DNA of 16,992 bases from an uncultured Roseburia sp. (lineage in GTDB: Bacteria > Bacillota_A > Clostridia > Lachnospirales > Lachnospiraceae), in NCBI GenBank assembly GCA_900753715.1, contig CAAEAE010000081.1, positions 1-16,992 of the forward strand. The letters are read 5' to 3'. Both the position numbers and the translations under genes were made by a program. The notes under the pieces were generated by a model that saw only the letters and a list, made by a program, of their open reading frames with translations, did no database searches and was not told where the DNA came from. This document shows, in pieces, positions 1 through 7,112 of the stretch (positions are counted from its first letter, which is position 1; each line of letters starts with the position of its first letter).

Positions 1-432
1 AGCGTCGTGGGACAGTCGATGAGTGCCACCTTAAGCAGTGGGGATGAGGTGTTAATTAACCGGTTTATCTATAAAATGACAGACCCAAAGCCCGGGGACA
101 TCATCGTATTTTTACCAAATGGAAATGAAAAATCGCACTACTATATCAAACGGGTCGTTGCGGTTCCGGGAGATACCGTGCGGATTCTTGATGGAGAGGT
201 GTATGTCAACGGCGCGCCGTATGCGGAGCAGACGGATGTGGATGCGATAGAGGATGCGGGGCTTGCGGAAGAGGAAATCGTGCTTGGAAACGATGAGTTT
301 TTTGTGCTTGGAGACAATCGTAATAACAGCGAGGACAGCCGCTATGCGAATATTGGCAACATCAAAAAGGAATATATTATCGGAAAAGTCTGGTTTTGCG
401 TGTCACCGTGGTCAGAGTTTGGTTTTTTATAA
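1..432 (+). CDS. lepB: Signal peptidase I, C-terminal part (5' truncated)
   Basis: The reading frame is open from base 1, so the start and the N-terminal membrane anchor lie outside the window. Signal peptidase I cuts signal peptides from exported proteins at the outer face of the membrane. The family boxes are visible. The box with the catalytic serine reads GQSMSATL (serine codon 16-18), and the general-base lysine lies in YIKRVVAVPGD (codon 148-150). The late conserved box is GDNRNNSEDSR. The residue before the serine is Gln instead of the frequent Gly/Ser, which is a minor variation. The protein ends in a short hydrophobic tail. The next gene, rbgA, begins 23 bases after the stop, and lepB-rbgA adjacency is common in Firmicutes, often with rplS upstream. 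The family call is firm. Which paralogue this is cannot be told from the fragment. Confidence 0.95.
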   Translation, partial: SVVGQSMSATLSSGDEVLINRFIYKMTDPKPGDIIVFLPNGNEKSHYYIKRVVAVPGDTVRILDGEVYVNGAPYAEQTDVDAIEDAGLAEEEIVLGNDEFFVLGDNRNNSEDSRYANIGNIKKEYIIGKVWFCVSPWSEFGFL

Positions 433-455
433 GGAAAGAAAGGTTAGGAAAAACA

Positions 456-1295
456 ATGCAGTTTCAATGGTATCCAGGACATATGACGAAGGCAAAACGC
501 CAGATGCAGGAGGATATGAAGTTAATCGACCTTGTGATTGAGCTTGTGGATGCGAGAGTTCCGTCTGCCAGCAGAAATCCAGATATTGATGAGCTCGGCA
601 AAAATAAGTTCCGGTTGATTATCATGAACAAATCGGACCTCTCGGATGAAGCAAAAAATCAGGAGTGGAGCCGTTATTTCAAAGAAAAAGGATATTTTGT
701 GGTCTGTCTGGATTCCCGTAGCAAAAACGGAATGAAGGCAGTACAGAACACAATTATGGAAGTGTGCAGTGAGAAAATCGAGCGCGATAGAAAGCGCGGT
801 ATCAAAAACCGTCCGGTGCGTGCGATGGTGGTTGGAATTCCAAACGTCGGCAAATCAACCTTTATCAATTCCTTTGCCGGAAAAGCCTGTGCAAAGACGG
901 GAAATAAACCGGGTGTCACCAAGGGAAAACAGTGGATTCGCTTAAACAAAAACGTGGAGCTTTTGGATACACCGGGAATTTTGTGGCCGAAATTTGAAGA
1001 CCAGACAGTGGGATTAAAGCTTGCGTTAATTGGCGCCATCAAAGATGAAATTTTAAATATCGATGAGCTGTCGCTTGAACTGATTCGTGTGCTGCGGGAG
1101 CAGTATCCGGGCATCCTTAAGGAACGCTATGAGTTAGACGAGAATACTACGGAAGTAGAGATTTTAAAGCAGATTGCAGAGAAACGCAAATGTATTTCAC
1201 GTGGGGAAGAGCTGGACTACAGCAAGGCGGCGGCACTTGTCATTGAAGAATTCCGCAGTGGAAAACTCGGCAAGATTACGCTAGAGCTGCCATAG
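456..1295 (+). CDS. rbgA: Ribosome biogenesis GTPase RbgA (YlqF)
   Basis: RbgA is a circularly permuted GTPase needed for a late step of 50S ribosomal subunit assembly in Firmicutes. The permuted motif order is visible in this 279-residue protein: G4 NKSD at residues 58-61 comes before G1 GIPNVGKS at 127-134, then the G2 region with PGVTKG (about 152-157) and G3 DTPG at 171-174. The N-terminus MQFQWYPGHMTKA is the conserved RbgA start. This start is chosen over an in-frame ATG 60 bases upstream because the upstream one would lie inside lepB. AGGAA (446-450) precedes the chosen start at close spacing. The C-terminal part (about 200-279) fits the helical RNA-binding tail of the family. It is probably cotranscribed with lepB and rnhB. 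Confidence 0.95.
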   Translation: MQFQWYPGHMTKAKRQMQEDMKLIDLVIELVDARVPSASRNPDIDELGKNKFRLIIMNKSDLSDEAKNQEWSRYFKEKGYFVVCLDSRSKNGMKAVQNTIMEVCSEKIERDRKRGIKNRPVRAMVVGIPNVGKSTFINSFAGKACAKTGNKPGVTKGKQWIRLNKNVELLDTPGILWPKFEDQTVGLKLALIGAIKDEILNIDELSLELIRVLREQYPGILKERYELDENTTEVEILKQIAEKRKCISRGEELDYSKAAALVIEEFRSGKLGKITLELP

Positions 1296-1328
1296 CAGGT
1301 ATTTGCAGACACGAAAATGAGGAAGAAC

Positions 1329-2093
1329 ATGGAAGAGAAAAAAATTGGAATTATTAAAGAAGAATTAAAGGCAGCAGAGGATACGATGCTGCCTCATTTT
1401 ATCGAAAGTTACAAACCGGATGAGAGACAGGGAGTGCAGAAGTTAGTTGCGCAGGCGGAAAAGCGCCTGGAAAAACTGTATGCAGAGCAGGAGCGCATCG
1501 AAAATTTAAAAAAATATGAGCGCGAATACGAAGCATGCGGCTATATCTGTGGAATTGATGAAGTGGGAAGAGGACCGTTAGCAGGACCGGTTGTGGCAGG
1601 AGCTGTAATTTTGCCGAAAGACTGTGATATTCTTTACATCAATGATTCCAAAAAGCTTTCGGCGGCAAAGCGGGAAGAGTTATATAGAGTGATTGTGGAA
1701 AAAGCGGTGGCAGTGGGAATCGGAACCGTTTCACCGGAACGGATTGATGAGATTAATATTTTGCAGGCAACCTATGAAGCCATGCGGCAGGCTATAAGCA
1801 AATTGGAGGTAAAACCCGATATATTGTTAAACGATGCAGTGACGATTCCCGGTGTGGATATCAGACAGATTCCGATTATCAAGGGAGATGCAAAGAGCAT
1901 TTCCATCGGTGCGGCAAGTATTGTTGCAAAGGTGACAAGGGACCGGATGATGGTAGAGTATGACAAGGTTTTTCCGGAATATGGTTTTGCTTCCAATAAG
2001 GGTTACGGCTCTGCGGAGCATATACAGGCACTGAAGACCTATGGTCCGTCACCGATTCACCGGGCATCGTTTATCAAAAATTTTGTCGAGTAA
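1329..2093 (+). CDS. rnhB: Ribonuclease HII
   Basis: RNase HII cleaves the RNA strand of RNA-DNA hybrids and starts removal of single ribonucleotides from DNA. The protein is 254 residues long. The first acidic pair lies in GIDEVGRGPLAGPV (D77, E78) and the last acid in KGDAKSISIGAASIVAKVTRD (D187). The third acid is probably D169 in LLNDA, where many homologues read VDG. The C-terminal GYGSAEH and HRASF segments are also conserved. About 70 residues of charged, probably helical N-terminus precede the catalytic domain, as in several Firmicutes RNase HII proteins. The start at 1329 is preferred over an ATG 12 bases upstream because GAGG (1319-1322) lies six bases before it, while the upstream ATG has no ribosome binding site. 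The gene follows rbgA as in Bacillus. Confidence 0.95.
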   Translation: MEEKKIGIIKEELKAAEDTMLPHFIESYKPDERQGVQKLVAQAEKRLEKLYAEQERIENLKKYEREYEACGYICGIDEVGRGPLAGPVVAGAVILPKDCDILYINDSKKLSAAKREELYRVIVEKAVAVGIGTVSPERIDEINILQATYEAMRQAISKLEVKPDILLNDAVTIPGVDIRQIPIIKGDAKSISIGAASIVAKVTRDRMMVEYDKVFPEYGFASNKGYGSAEHIQALKTYGPSPIHRASFIKNFVE

Positions 2094-2106
2094 ATGAGGG
2101 ATTACA

Positions 2107-3930
2107 GTGAAAATATCGGATATGCTGGGGCAGTACAGCCAGAATGTGAGAAACGGAGCGGAAGAATTGCAGAGCGCCCGTGGTATGCAAAAAATGGTAT
2201 CTTCTGTGGGGGAACTTGAGGTTGGAAATATTTTTGAGGGAACCGTTAATTCCGTGCGGGGCGGAAAGGTATTGCTTGCGCTCGGAAACGGCCAGATGGT
2301 TTTGGCACAGATGGACGGCAGGGTAAATATTACACCCGGCTCTTCCATGTTTTTTCAGGTGAAATCCAACGATGGTGAGACGGTGGCAATCCGCCCGTAT
2401 ACCGGTGCGGGAAATGCCGGCAATCCGATTCTTTTAAATGCACTCACAACAGCAGGACTTCCGGCAACGGAGCGCAATTTTGTCATGGTTGATTCCATGA
2501 TGAAGGAACAGATGCCAGTGGGAAAACAGAGCCTTTTAGAGATGGTGCGCGTCTTAAATGCCAATCCGGATGTAAAGGTGCCGACACTTGTGCAGATGAC
2601 GAAGATGGGGATTCCAATCAATGCCCAGACAGCAGCACAGTTTGAAAACTATCTCACGGACAGCCATACAATTTTTTCGCAGATGGATGATGCAATCAAC
2701 CAGATTACAGGCGTCTTTGAAAACGAGGAGATGACGGGAGAGGCGGCATTTGCGGTCAATGAAAAGATTCTTGACATTTTAGAACAGGAAAATCCGAGAG
2801 CGGTTGTCTTATTAGAAGAAATGCAGGGGGAGACGCAGAAGGCGGCAGCTGCGCCAGAGCAGCAGGGCGGTGCGGCAGGAGCGGAGCCAATTCCTTTGAA
2901 CGGAGAGGCAGCCGGCAAGGTGCCGGAACAGCAGATGGATGCTTCGGTGAAAGAGGCAGTGCAGACGCTTGCAGAGGGAAGAGTGCCGCTTTCCGGCGAA
3001 CCATTAAGCAGCCTGTTTTCTGAGGAGCAGCTTGCGCATCTGACCAAGATATTACAAAGTGTTCCGGCACTTGCAACGGATACACAGCTCTTTCCGGGAC
3101 TGACACCGGATGAGACATTTGTAGATACCATGTCACCCGAGGAACAGAGTTTCATGGGAACAAAGGAAGCACCCCTGCCGGAAGAGGCGTCAAAGGCGAT
3201 GTTAAATAAAGACATGAATGTGGGCGAGTTTTTGACGGCAGTGCGAAATGCGCTTGAGGAGAACAGCATCTATGGGTTTGCCGGGGTGAAGCGGCTGTTT
3301 TCGAGCAAAGAGTACCAGACGGCGTTACGCAGTGTGATGGAACAGCAGTGGCTCATTAAACCGGAAGAACTGCGGCAGGAGCACAAGGTAAGCGAGCTGT
3401 ACGACCGTCTGGAAGCGCAGATGAACCAGATGGAACACTTAATCCGTGCGGCGGGAGCAGAAGCGCAGAGTTTTCATACGGCGGCAGCCGATGTGCAGAG
3501 CAATATTGAGTTTATGAATCAGGTCAATCAGGTTTATAATTATGTGCAGATTCCGCTCAGGCTTTCCGGGCAGAATGCAAGCAGTGAGCTGTACGTTTAC
3601 CGTAACCGCAGGAACCAGAGTGACCCGGATGGAGAGCTGACCGCATTTTTGCATCTGGATCTGGAACATCTTGGTTCTACAGATGTTTCTATAAAGCTCA
3701 AAGAGAAAAATGTGACGGCAAATTTCTATCTGGATGACGATGCTTCCTATGAACTGGTGGAAAAGCATCTTCCGATTCTCGAGAAGCATTTGAAGAAGAA
3801 GGGGTATTTCTGCAAGGTAACAGTGGCGAAAGAGCCGGTGGAAAGTGCAAACTTTGTGGAAAACATCCGGGAAAAAGAAAACAGCGCAGCGGCAACACTG
3901 CACCGCTATTCGTTTGACGTCAAGGCATAG
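2107..3930 (+). CDS. FliK-like protein (YlqG-position, flagellar hook-length control C-terminal domain)
   Basis: This 607-residue protein starts at GTG, with AGGG (2097-2100) six bases upstream. It has no signal peptide and no membrane segment. Residues about 35-100 look like a small beta-rich domain (G-x-V-x-G-x-V pattern). Residues about 238-285 form a low-complexity linker rich in Ala, Gln, Glu and Pro. A helical, possibly coiled-coil, part with many Gln and Glu residues follows (about 420-480). The C-terminal 110 residues, from IPLRLSGQ through ELYVYRNRR and HLDLEHLG to LPILEKHLKKKGY, match the pattern of the FliK C-terminal domain, which in flagella contacts FlhB to switch export substrates. 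The gene lies between rnhB and a small FlhB-domain gene, matching Bacillus ylqG-ylqH. No other flagellar gene is in the window, so whether it works in flagellar export or elsewhere is open. The FliK link is inferred from pattern and context, not from an alignment. Confidence 0.75.
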   Translation: MKISDMLGQYSQNVRNGAEELQSARGMQKMVSSVGELEVGNIFEGTVNSVRGGKVLLALGNGQMVLAQMDGRVNITPGSSMFFQVKSNDGETVAIRPYTGAGNAGNPILLNALTTAGLPATERNFVMVDSMMKEQMPVGKQSLLEMVRVLNANPDVKVPTLVQMTKMGIPINAQTAAQFENYLTDSHTIFSQMDDAINQITGVFENEEMTGEAAFAVNEKILDILEQENPRAVVLLEEMQGETQKAAAAPEQQGGAAGAEPIPLNGEAAGKVPEQQMDASVKEAVQTLAEGRVPLSGEPLSSLFSEEQLAHLTKILQSVPALATDTQLFPGLTPDETFVDTMSPEEQSFMGTKEAPLPEEASKAMLNKDMNVGEFLTAVRNALEENSIYGFAGVKRLFSSKEYQTALRSVMEQQWLIKPEELRQEHKVSELYDRLEAQMNQMEHLIRAAGAEAQSFHTAAADVQSNIEFMNQVNQVYNYVQIPLRLSGQNASSELYVYRNRRNQSDPDGELTAFLHLDLEHLGSTDVSIKLKEKNVTANFYLDDDASYELVEKHLPILEKHLKKKGYFCKVTVAKEPVESANFVENIREKENSAAATLHRYSFDVKA

Positions 3931-3943
3931 GGAGAGAATGGCA

Positions 3944-4291
3944 ATGGAGAGAGAAAAAGACTTCCGCCCGAACCTCTGGGGAAAGGCAAAGAACAGCAAA
4001 AAAGTGATAGACCCGGATAAGACAGCGGTAGCACTTGCCTACAATCCGGGTGATGTGGCACCAAAGATTCTTGCAGCGGGAAAGGGCGAAATCGCAGAGC
4101 GTATTATTGAGGCGGCAAAAGAAAACGACGTGCCGTTTTATCAGGATAATAAGTTAGCGGACACCCTTTCAAGACTCCGCATCGGAGATACGATTCCACC
4201 GGAGCTTTACGATGTGGTGGCGGAAATTCTTGTGTTTGTGGACGATATGGATAAGATGAAAGGAAAACTTCAGAAATCTGGATTAATATAG
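3944..4291 (+). CDS. FlhB cytoplasmic-domain-like protein (YlqH/FlhX type, lacks NPTH)
   Basis: This 115-residue soluble protein matches only the cytoplasmic tail of the type III export switch protein FlhB/YscU; the four-helix membrane domain is absent. TAVALAYNP, APKILAAGKGEIAERI, VPFYQDNKLADTL and IPPELYDVVAEIL follow the FlhB order. In FlhB the self-cleavage motif NPTH comes directly before YAVAL; here the aligned position reads DPDK (residues 23-26). The asparagine whose peptide bond is broken is therefore gone and self-cleavage is not expected. The start at 3944 (MEREKD) is chosen over ATG 3938 because GGAG (3931-3934) is nine bases away from 3944 but only three from 3938. The gene follows the FliK-like gene by 13 bases, so the two probably act together, as FliK and FlhB do. 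The family call is secure. The function of the stand-alone form is not known to me. Confidence 0.88.
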   Translation: MEREKDFRPNLWGKAKNSKKVIDPDKTAVALAYNPGDVAPKILAAGKGEIAERIIEAAKENDVPFYQDNKLADTLSRLRIGDTIPPELYDVVAEILVFVDDMDKMKGKLQKSGLI

Positions 4292-4294
4292 GGG

Positions 4295-4666
4295 ATGGAA
4301 CAGCGAAATGTAAACCGGCGGGCTGTGGGGGCGTCTTATGAGAAGCTCGCCGGAGACTATTTAAGGCAGCGGGGATATGAAATCCTTGCCTGTAATTTCC
4401 GGTGCCGTCAGGGAGAAATCGACATTGTTGCAAAAGAGAAGGGAACACTTGTCTTTGTGGAAGTCAAATACCGTAGCAGCATGGCGAAAGGAAGCCCGCT
4501 TGAGGCTGTGGATGCAAAAAAACAGCGGGTCATCAGCAAAACAGCCGCATATTACTGCTACCGGTACGGTTACGGGGAGAATTATCCCTGCCGGTTTGAT
4601 GTGGTGGCGGTATGCGGAAATGAAATTGTACTTGTAAAAAATGCGTTTGAGTATCAGGGATGGTAA
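4295..4666 (+). CDS. yraN: YraN / UPF0102 family endonuclease-fold protein
   Basis: The protein has 123 residues, the usual length for UPF0102. It carries a PD-(D/E)xK nuclease-like core: GEIDIVA (E41, D43), then VFVEVKYR (E56, K58), then the EAVDAKKQRVISKTA helix and the closing RFDVV strand. The family is widespread, often lies near rnhB, and is thought to act on DNA or in recombination, but its substrate is not established. The start lies three bases after the FlhB-like gene stop, so translation is probably coupled. It overlaps or abuts the following gene. All core acidic and lysine residues are present, so it is likely active if the family is a nuclease. Confidence 0.92.
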   Translation: MEQRNVNRRAVGASYEKLAGDYLRQRGYEILACNFRCRQGEIDIVAKEKGTLVFVEVKYRSSMAKGSPLEAVDAKKQRVISKTAAYYCYRYGYGENYPCRFDVVAVCGNEIVLVKNAFEYQGW

Positions 4667-4668
4667 AA

Positions 4669-5541
4669 ATGAATCAGAACATCAGGTGGACAGATGAGAG
4701 AGAAATATTGCGGCTTGACGAACAACAGATAAAAGATGCCATTGTGCCGTTACTTCGTTTTCCGGTATTAGAGGAGACGGGAGTCGTGGAGCACTGCTTT
4801 ACGACAAGACTTGGCGGTGTGAGCGAAGGAATTTATACGAGCATGAACCTGAGCTTTACGCGCGGTGACAAAGAGGAAGCCGTGCAGGAAAATTATGGGC
4901 GGATTGCGCAGTGCATGGGAGCATCGAAGGATGCTTTTGTGTGCAGTGACCAGACACACACGACAAATGTAAAGAAAGCAACAAAAGAAGATGCCGGATG
5001 CGGCGTGACAAGACCGAAAACGTATCAGGATGTGGATGGACTGATTACCAATGTGCCGGGACTGGTGCTCTCTACGTTCTTTGCGGACTGTGTACCGCTT
5101 TATTTTGTGGACCCGGTGCACCGTGCCATCGGCATGAGCCACTCCGGCTGGAGGGGAACCGTCGGACGGATGGGAAGAGCGACCATCCTTGCAATGGGGC
5201 AGGAATACGGAACAAAACCGGAGGATTTAATCTGTGCTATCGGACCGTCTATCTGTAAGGACTGCTACGAGGTAAGTGAGGATGTGGCAGAAGCATTTGC
5301 GGCAGAATTTAAGGGACAGGAAGAAAAGATCCTGGAAGCCAAGGGAAACGGAAAGTATCAGCTTGATTTGTGGAAGGCAAACGAAATTGTTCTTTTGGAA
5401 GCGGGCGTGAAAAAGGGTCATCTTGCAGTGACAAATCTCTGCACCTGCTGTAATCCGGAGCTTTTATTTTCACACAGAGCAAGTCATGGAAAGCGCGGAA
5501 ACCTGGGTGCATTTCTGAGATTGAAAGAAGAAAACGAATGA
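4669..5541 (+). CDS. pgeF: PgeF/YfiH family protein (peptidoglycan editing factor, formerly polyphenol oxidase/laccase domain)
   Basis: This 290-residue protein is of the YfiH/LACC1/PgeF family. Members have been reported as peptidoglycan editing factors that remove mis-incorporated L-Ser from precursors, and also as purine nucleoside-processing enzymes. The three metal ligands are visible. Counted from an ATG nine bases upstream (4660), they are H100 in SDQTH, C144 in FADCVPL and H161 in MSHSGWRGT. The family segments FTTRLGGVS, GPSICKDCYEV, NLCTCC and SHRASHGKRG are all present. ATG 4660 overlaps the yraN stop. I prefer 4669 because AGGG (4656-4659) lies nine bases upstream of it. The difference is three residues and changes no domain. 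No signal peptide is seen, so the protein is cytoplasmic. Which family activity applies cannot be told from sequence. Confidence 0.92.
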   Translation: MNQNIRWTDEREILRLDEQQIKDAIVPLLRFPVLEETGVVEHCFTTRLGGVSEGIYTSMNLSFTRGDKEEAVQENYGRIAQCMGASKDAFVCSDQTHTTNVKKATKEDAGCGVTRPKTYQDVDGLITNVPGLVLSTFFADCVPLYFVDPVHRAIGMSHSGWRGTVGRMGRATILAMGQEYGTKPEDLICAIGPSICKDCYEVSEDVAEAFAAEFKGQEEKILEAKGNGKYQLDLWKANEIVLLEAGVKKGHLAVTNLCTCCNPELLFSHRASHGKRGNLGAFLRLKEENE

Positions 5542-5549
5542 AGTACAAT
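5521..5549 (+). promoter_or_regulatory. Predicted sigma-70 promoter for the M42 peptidase gene
   Basis: TTGAAA (5521-5526) and TACAAT (5544-5549) each match the -35 and -10 consensus in five of six positions and are separated by exactly 17 bases. The site overlaps the last codons and the stop of pgeF and would start transcription near 5556, about 25 bases before the next start codon. This suggests that the peptidase gene is separately transcribed, although read-through from pgeF is possible because no terminator is seen between the genes. Confidence 0.55.
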
Positions 5550-5581
5550 AAAGACAGAAAAAAGAAGGAGCAGTTAAGACA

Positions 5582-6619
5582 ATGAAGAAAGAAGCATATG
5601 TTGATTACATGGTAGAGGAAACAAAAAAGATTTTAAGCATCGACAGTCCGTCCGGTTTTACAAAGGAAGTGGCAGAGTTCGTGATGGAGGAATACCGTAA
5701 ACTTGGATACGAACCACAGCAGACGGTAAAGGGAGGCGTTCTTGTTGCAATTGGCGGAAAAAATAAAAAGGATGCACTGATGCTTGAGGCGCACATTGAC
5801 ACGCTTGGTGCAGTAGTTGCAGAAATCAAGGCAAATGGACGATTGAGAGTCTCCCCGGTCGGCGGAATGAACCCGAACAATGCAGAGGCAGAAAATTGCC
5901 GGATTCACACACGGTTTGACGGCGTGTACGAGGGAACCTTCCAGTTAAACGACGCATCCATCCATGTAAATGGTGATTACAATGAGAAAAAGAGATCTTA
6001 TGACGGCATGGAAGTGGTGCTTGATGAGAAGGTTAGTTCTAAAGAAGAAGTAGAAAAACTTGGTATTATGGCAGGGGATTTTGTCTGCTTTGACCCAAGA
6101 ACCGTTGTGACCAAATCCGGTTACATCAAGAGCCGTTTCTTAGACGATAAACTGAGTGTCGGTATTTTGCTTGGGTTTGCCAAATATTTAAAGGAAGAAA
6201 ATATAGAACCGGAACGCATGATTTATCATCACATCACGGTTTACGAGGAGGTCGGACACGGCGGTGCCGCATCCATACCGGAGGATGTGACCGAGGTGAT
6301 TTCCGTGGATATGGGCTGCGTCGGGGAAGGATTAACCTGCCATGAGACACAGGTTTCCATCTGTGCAAAGGACAGCCGTGGACCATACAACTATGATGTG
6401 GTGACGAACCTTGTGACAGCGGCAAAGGAACACGACATTGACTATGCAGTGGATGTTTATCCGTATTATGGTTCCGATGCGGATGTGGCACTTACGGCGG
6501 GATATGACGTGCGTCACGGTCTGATTGGTGCGGGCGTATATGCTTCCCACGGCTATGAGCGCAGCCATAAGGACGGTGTGAAAAATACATTCTCCCTTCT
6601 GTGTGCGTACTGTAAATAA
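5582..6619 (+). CDS. M42 family metallopeptidase (glutamyl aminopeptidase / former endoglucanase M)
   Basis: M42 enzymes are large cytosolic di-metal aminopeptidases that trim peptides from the N-terminus. In this 345-residue protein the metal-site pattern is complete: H71 and D73 in EAHIDTLG, an Asp of FLDDK (188/189), the catalytic pair E222/E223 in YEEVGHGG, D243 in SVDMG, and a late His in ASHGYERSH (H323 or H329). The central segment (about residues 95-180) fits the family's inserted substrate-entry domain. AAGGAG (5565-5570) lies 11 bases before the ATG. There is no signal peptide. Older databases label the family as cellulase M, but no glycosidase feature is seen. The preferred substrate residue cannot be told from sequence. 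Confidence 0.93.
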   Translation: MKKEAYVDYMVEETKKILSIDSPSGFTKEVAEFVMEEYRKLGYEPQQTVKGGVLVAIGGKNKKDALMLEAHIDTLGAVVAEIKANGRLRVSPVGGMNPNNAEAENCRIHTRFDGVYEGTFQLNDASIHVNGDYNEKKRSYDGMEVVLDEKVSSKEEVEKLGIMAGDFVCFDPRTVVTKSGYIKSRFLDDKLSVGILLGFAKYLKEENIEPERMIYHHITVYEEVGHGGAASIPEDVTEVISVDMGCVGEGLTCHETQVSICAKDSRGPYNYDVVTNLVTAAKEHDIDYAVDVYPYYGSDADVALTAGYDVRHGLIGAGVYASHGYERSHKDGVKNTFSLLCAYCK

Positions 6620-6656
6620 TTAAGAAAATCTTCAGAATATGTTAGGATAATCTTCC

Positions 6657-6686
6657 TTGTAAAAGGAAAGCCTCCCATGGTATATT
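6657..6686 (+). promoter_or_regulatory. Candidate promoter of the GntR-ABC operon
   Basis: TTGTAA (6657-6662) and TATATT (6681-6686) are 18 bases apart; the -10 hexamer matches five of six consensus positions and the -35 four of six. The predicted start near 6693 lies inside the inverted repeat proposed as operator. Another -35-like hexamer, TTGACT (6685-6690), has no fitting -10 element at 16-18 bases, so it is less likely. Confidence 0.4.
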
Positions 6687-6733
6687 GACTGTATTAGATT
6701 TTATAGTACGGTTAGTACAGATGGGAGGTTTTT
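6667..6733 (+). terminator. Hairpin over the regulator's ribosome binding site; possible read-through terminator
   Basis: The arm 6667-6678 pairs with 6721-6732: 11 Watson-Crick pairs plus one G-U. The right arm contains GGGAGG, the ribosome binding site of the downstream regulator gene, and runs into T5 (6729-6733). The inner inverted repeat (6689-6720) could stack on it. A transcript starting at the predicted promoter near 6693 lacks the left arm and would leave the site free. RNA reading through from the peptidase gene could fold it, either ending transcription or hiding the ribosome binding site. The loop is long if the inner repeat does not pair, so efficiency is uncertain. Confidence 0.4.
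6689..6720. promoter_or_regulatory. Candidate operator (inverted repeat) for the GntR/YtrA-type regulator
   Basis: CTGTATTA (6689-6696) and TAGTACAG (6713-6720) form an inverted repeat with one mismatch, centred on an AT-rich core that holds a further TAGTAC (6704-6709). It lies just downstream of the predicted -10 element and upstream of the regulator gene. That is where autorepression by a GntR dimer would be expected. TAGTAC-type half sites are familiar from YtrA-type operators, but the assignment here rests on symmetry and position only. Confidence 0.4.
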
Positions 6734-6737
6734 ACAT

Positions 6738-7112
6738 TTGATTCAGCTAAATTACCGGGATTCCAAACCGATTTATGAACAAATCAAATCAGGGCTTCGG
6801 AAGTTAGTCATCACCAATTCCCTTGCTCCGAACGATAAACTTCCGTCCGTCCGTGAACTGGCTTCAAGCCTTGCAATTAATCCTAATACGATTCAAAAGG
6901 CATATCATGAGCTTGAGACAGAAGGGTATATCTACACGGTTCCGGGAAAAGGAACCTTTGTGGCGGAACGGGAAGACATTTTTGAGACAAGACAAAACGA
7001 GCTGTTAGAGGAATTTGACGAGCTGGTGGAAGAATTATTATTTCTTTCCGTACAGAAGAAAAAACTCTTGGAACGTGTAGAAGATCTTGCGGAGGGGGGC
7101 GAAAATAAGTGA
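6738..7112 (+). CDS. GntR family transcriptional regulator, YtrA subfamily
   Basis: This 124-residue protein starts at TTG, with GGGAGG (6723-6728) nine bases upstream. Residues 10-77 form the winged helix-turn-helix of GntR proteins: PIYEQIKSGL, KLPSVRELASSL, NPNTIQKAYHELE and GYIYTVPGKGTFVA. The C-terminal tail of about 45 residues is too short for a FadR- or HutC-type ligand domain and is helical and acidic, which is typical of the YtrA subfamily. These regulators usually sit first in operons encoding ABC transporters and repress them, often until cell-envelope antibiotics are present. The stop overlaps the ATPase gene start by four bases (GTGA), so the genes are translationally coupled. 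The inducer cannot be inferred from sequence. Confidence 0.93.
   Translation: MIQLNYRDSKPIYEQIKSGLRKLVITNSLAPNDKLPSVRELASSLAINPNTIQKAYHELETEGYIYTVPGKGTFVAEREDIFETRQNELLEEFDELVEELLFLSVQKKKLLERVEDLAEGGENK

Noticed and set aside
2649..3269. 206-codon minus-strand open frame within the FliK-like gene
   Set aside because: Its Ser/Cys/Ala-rich composition is the complement of the low-complexity linker on the plus strand; no independent support.
3439..3999. 186-codon open frame on the minus strand across the FliK-like gene end
   Set aside because: It is fully antisense to a gene with clear coding signals, has no ribosome binding site, and its Cys/His/Arg-rich translation is typical of a shadow frame.
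6653..6668. TTCCTT-GTAA-AAGGAA hairpin after the M42 gene as its terminator
   Set aside because: The stem has only six weak pairs and is followed by AGCCTCCC, not a T run.
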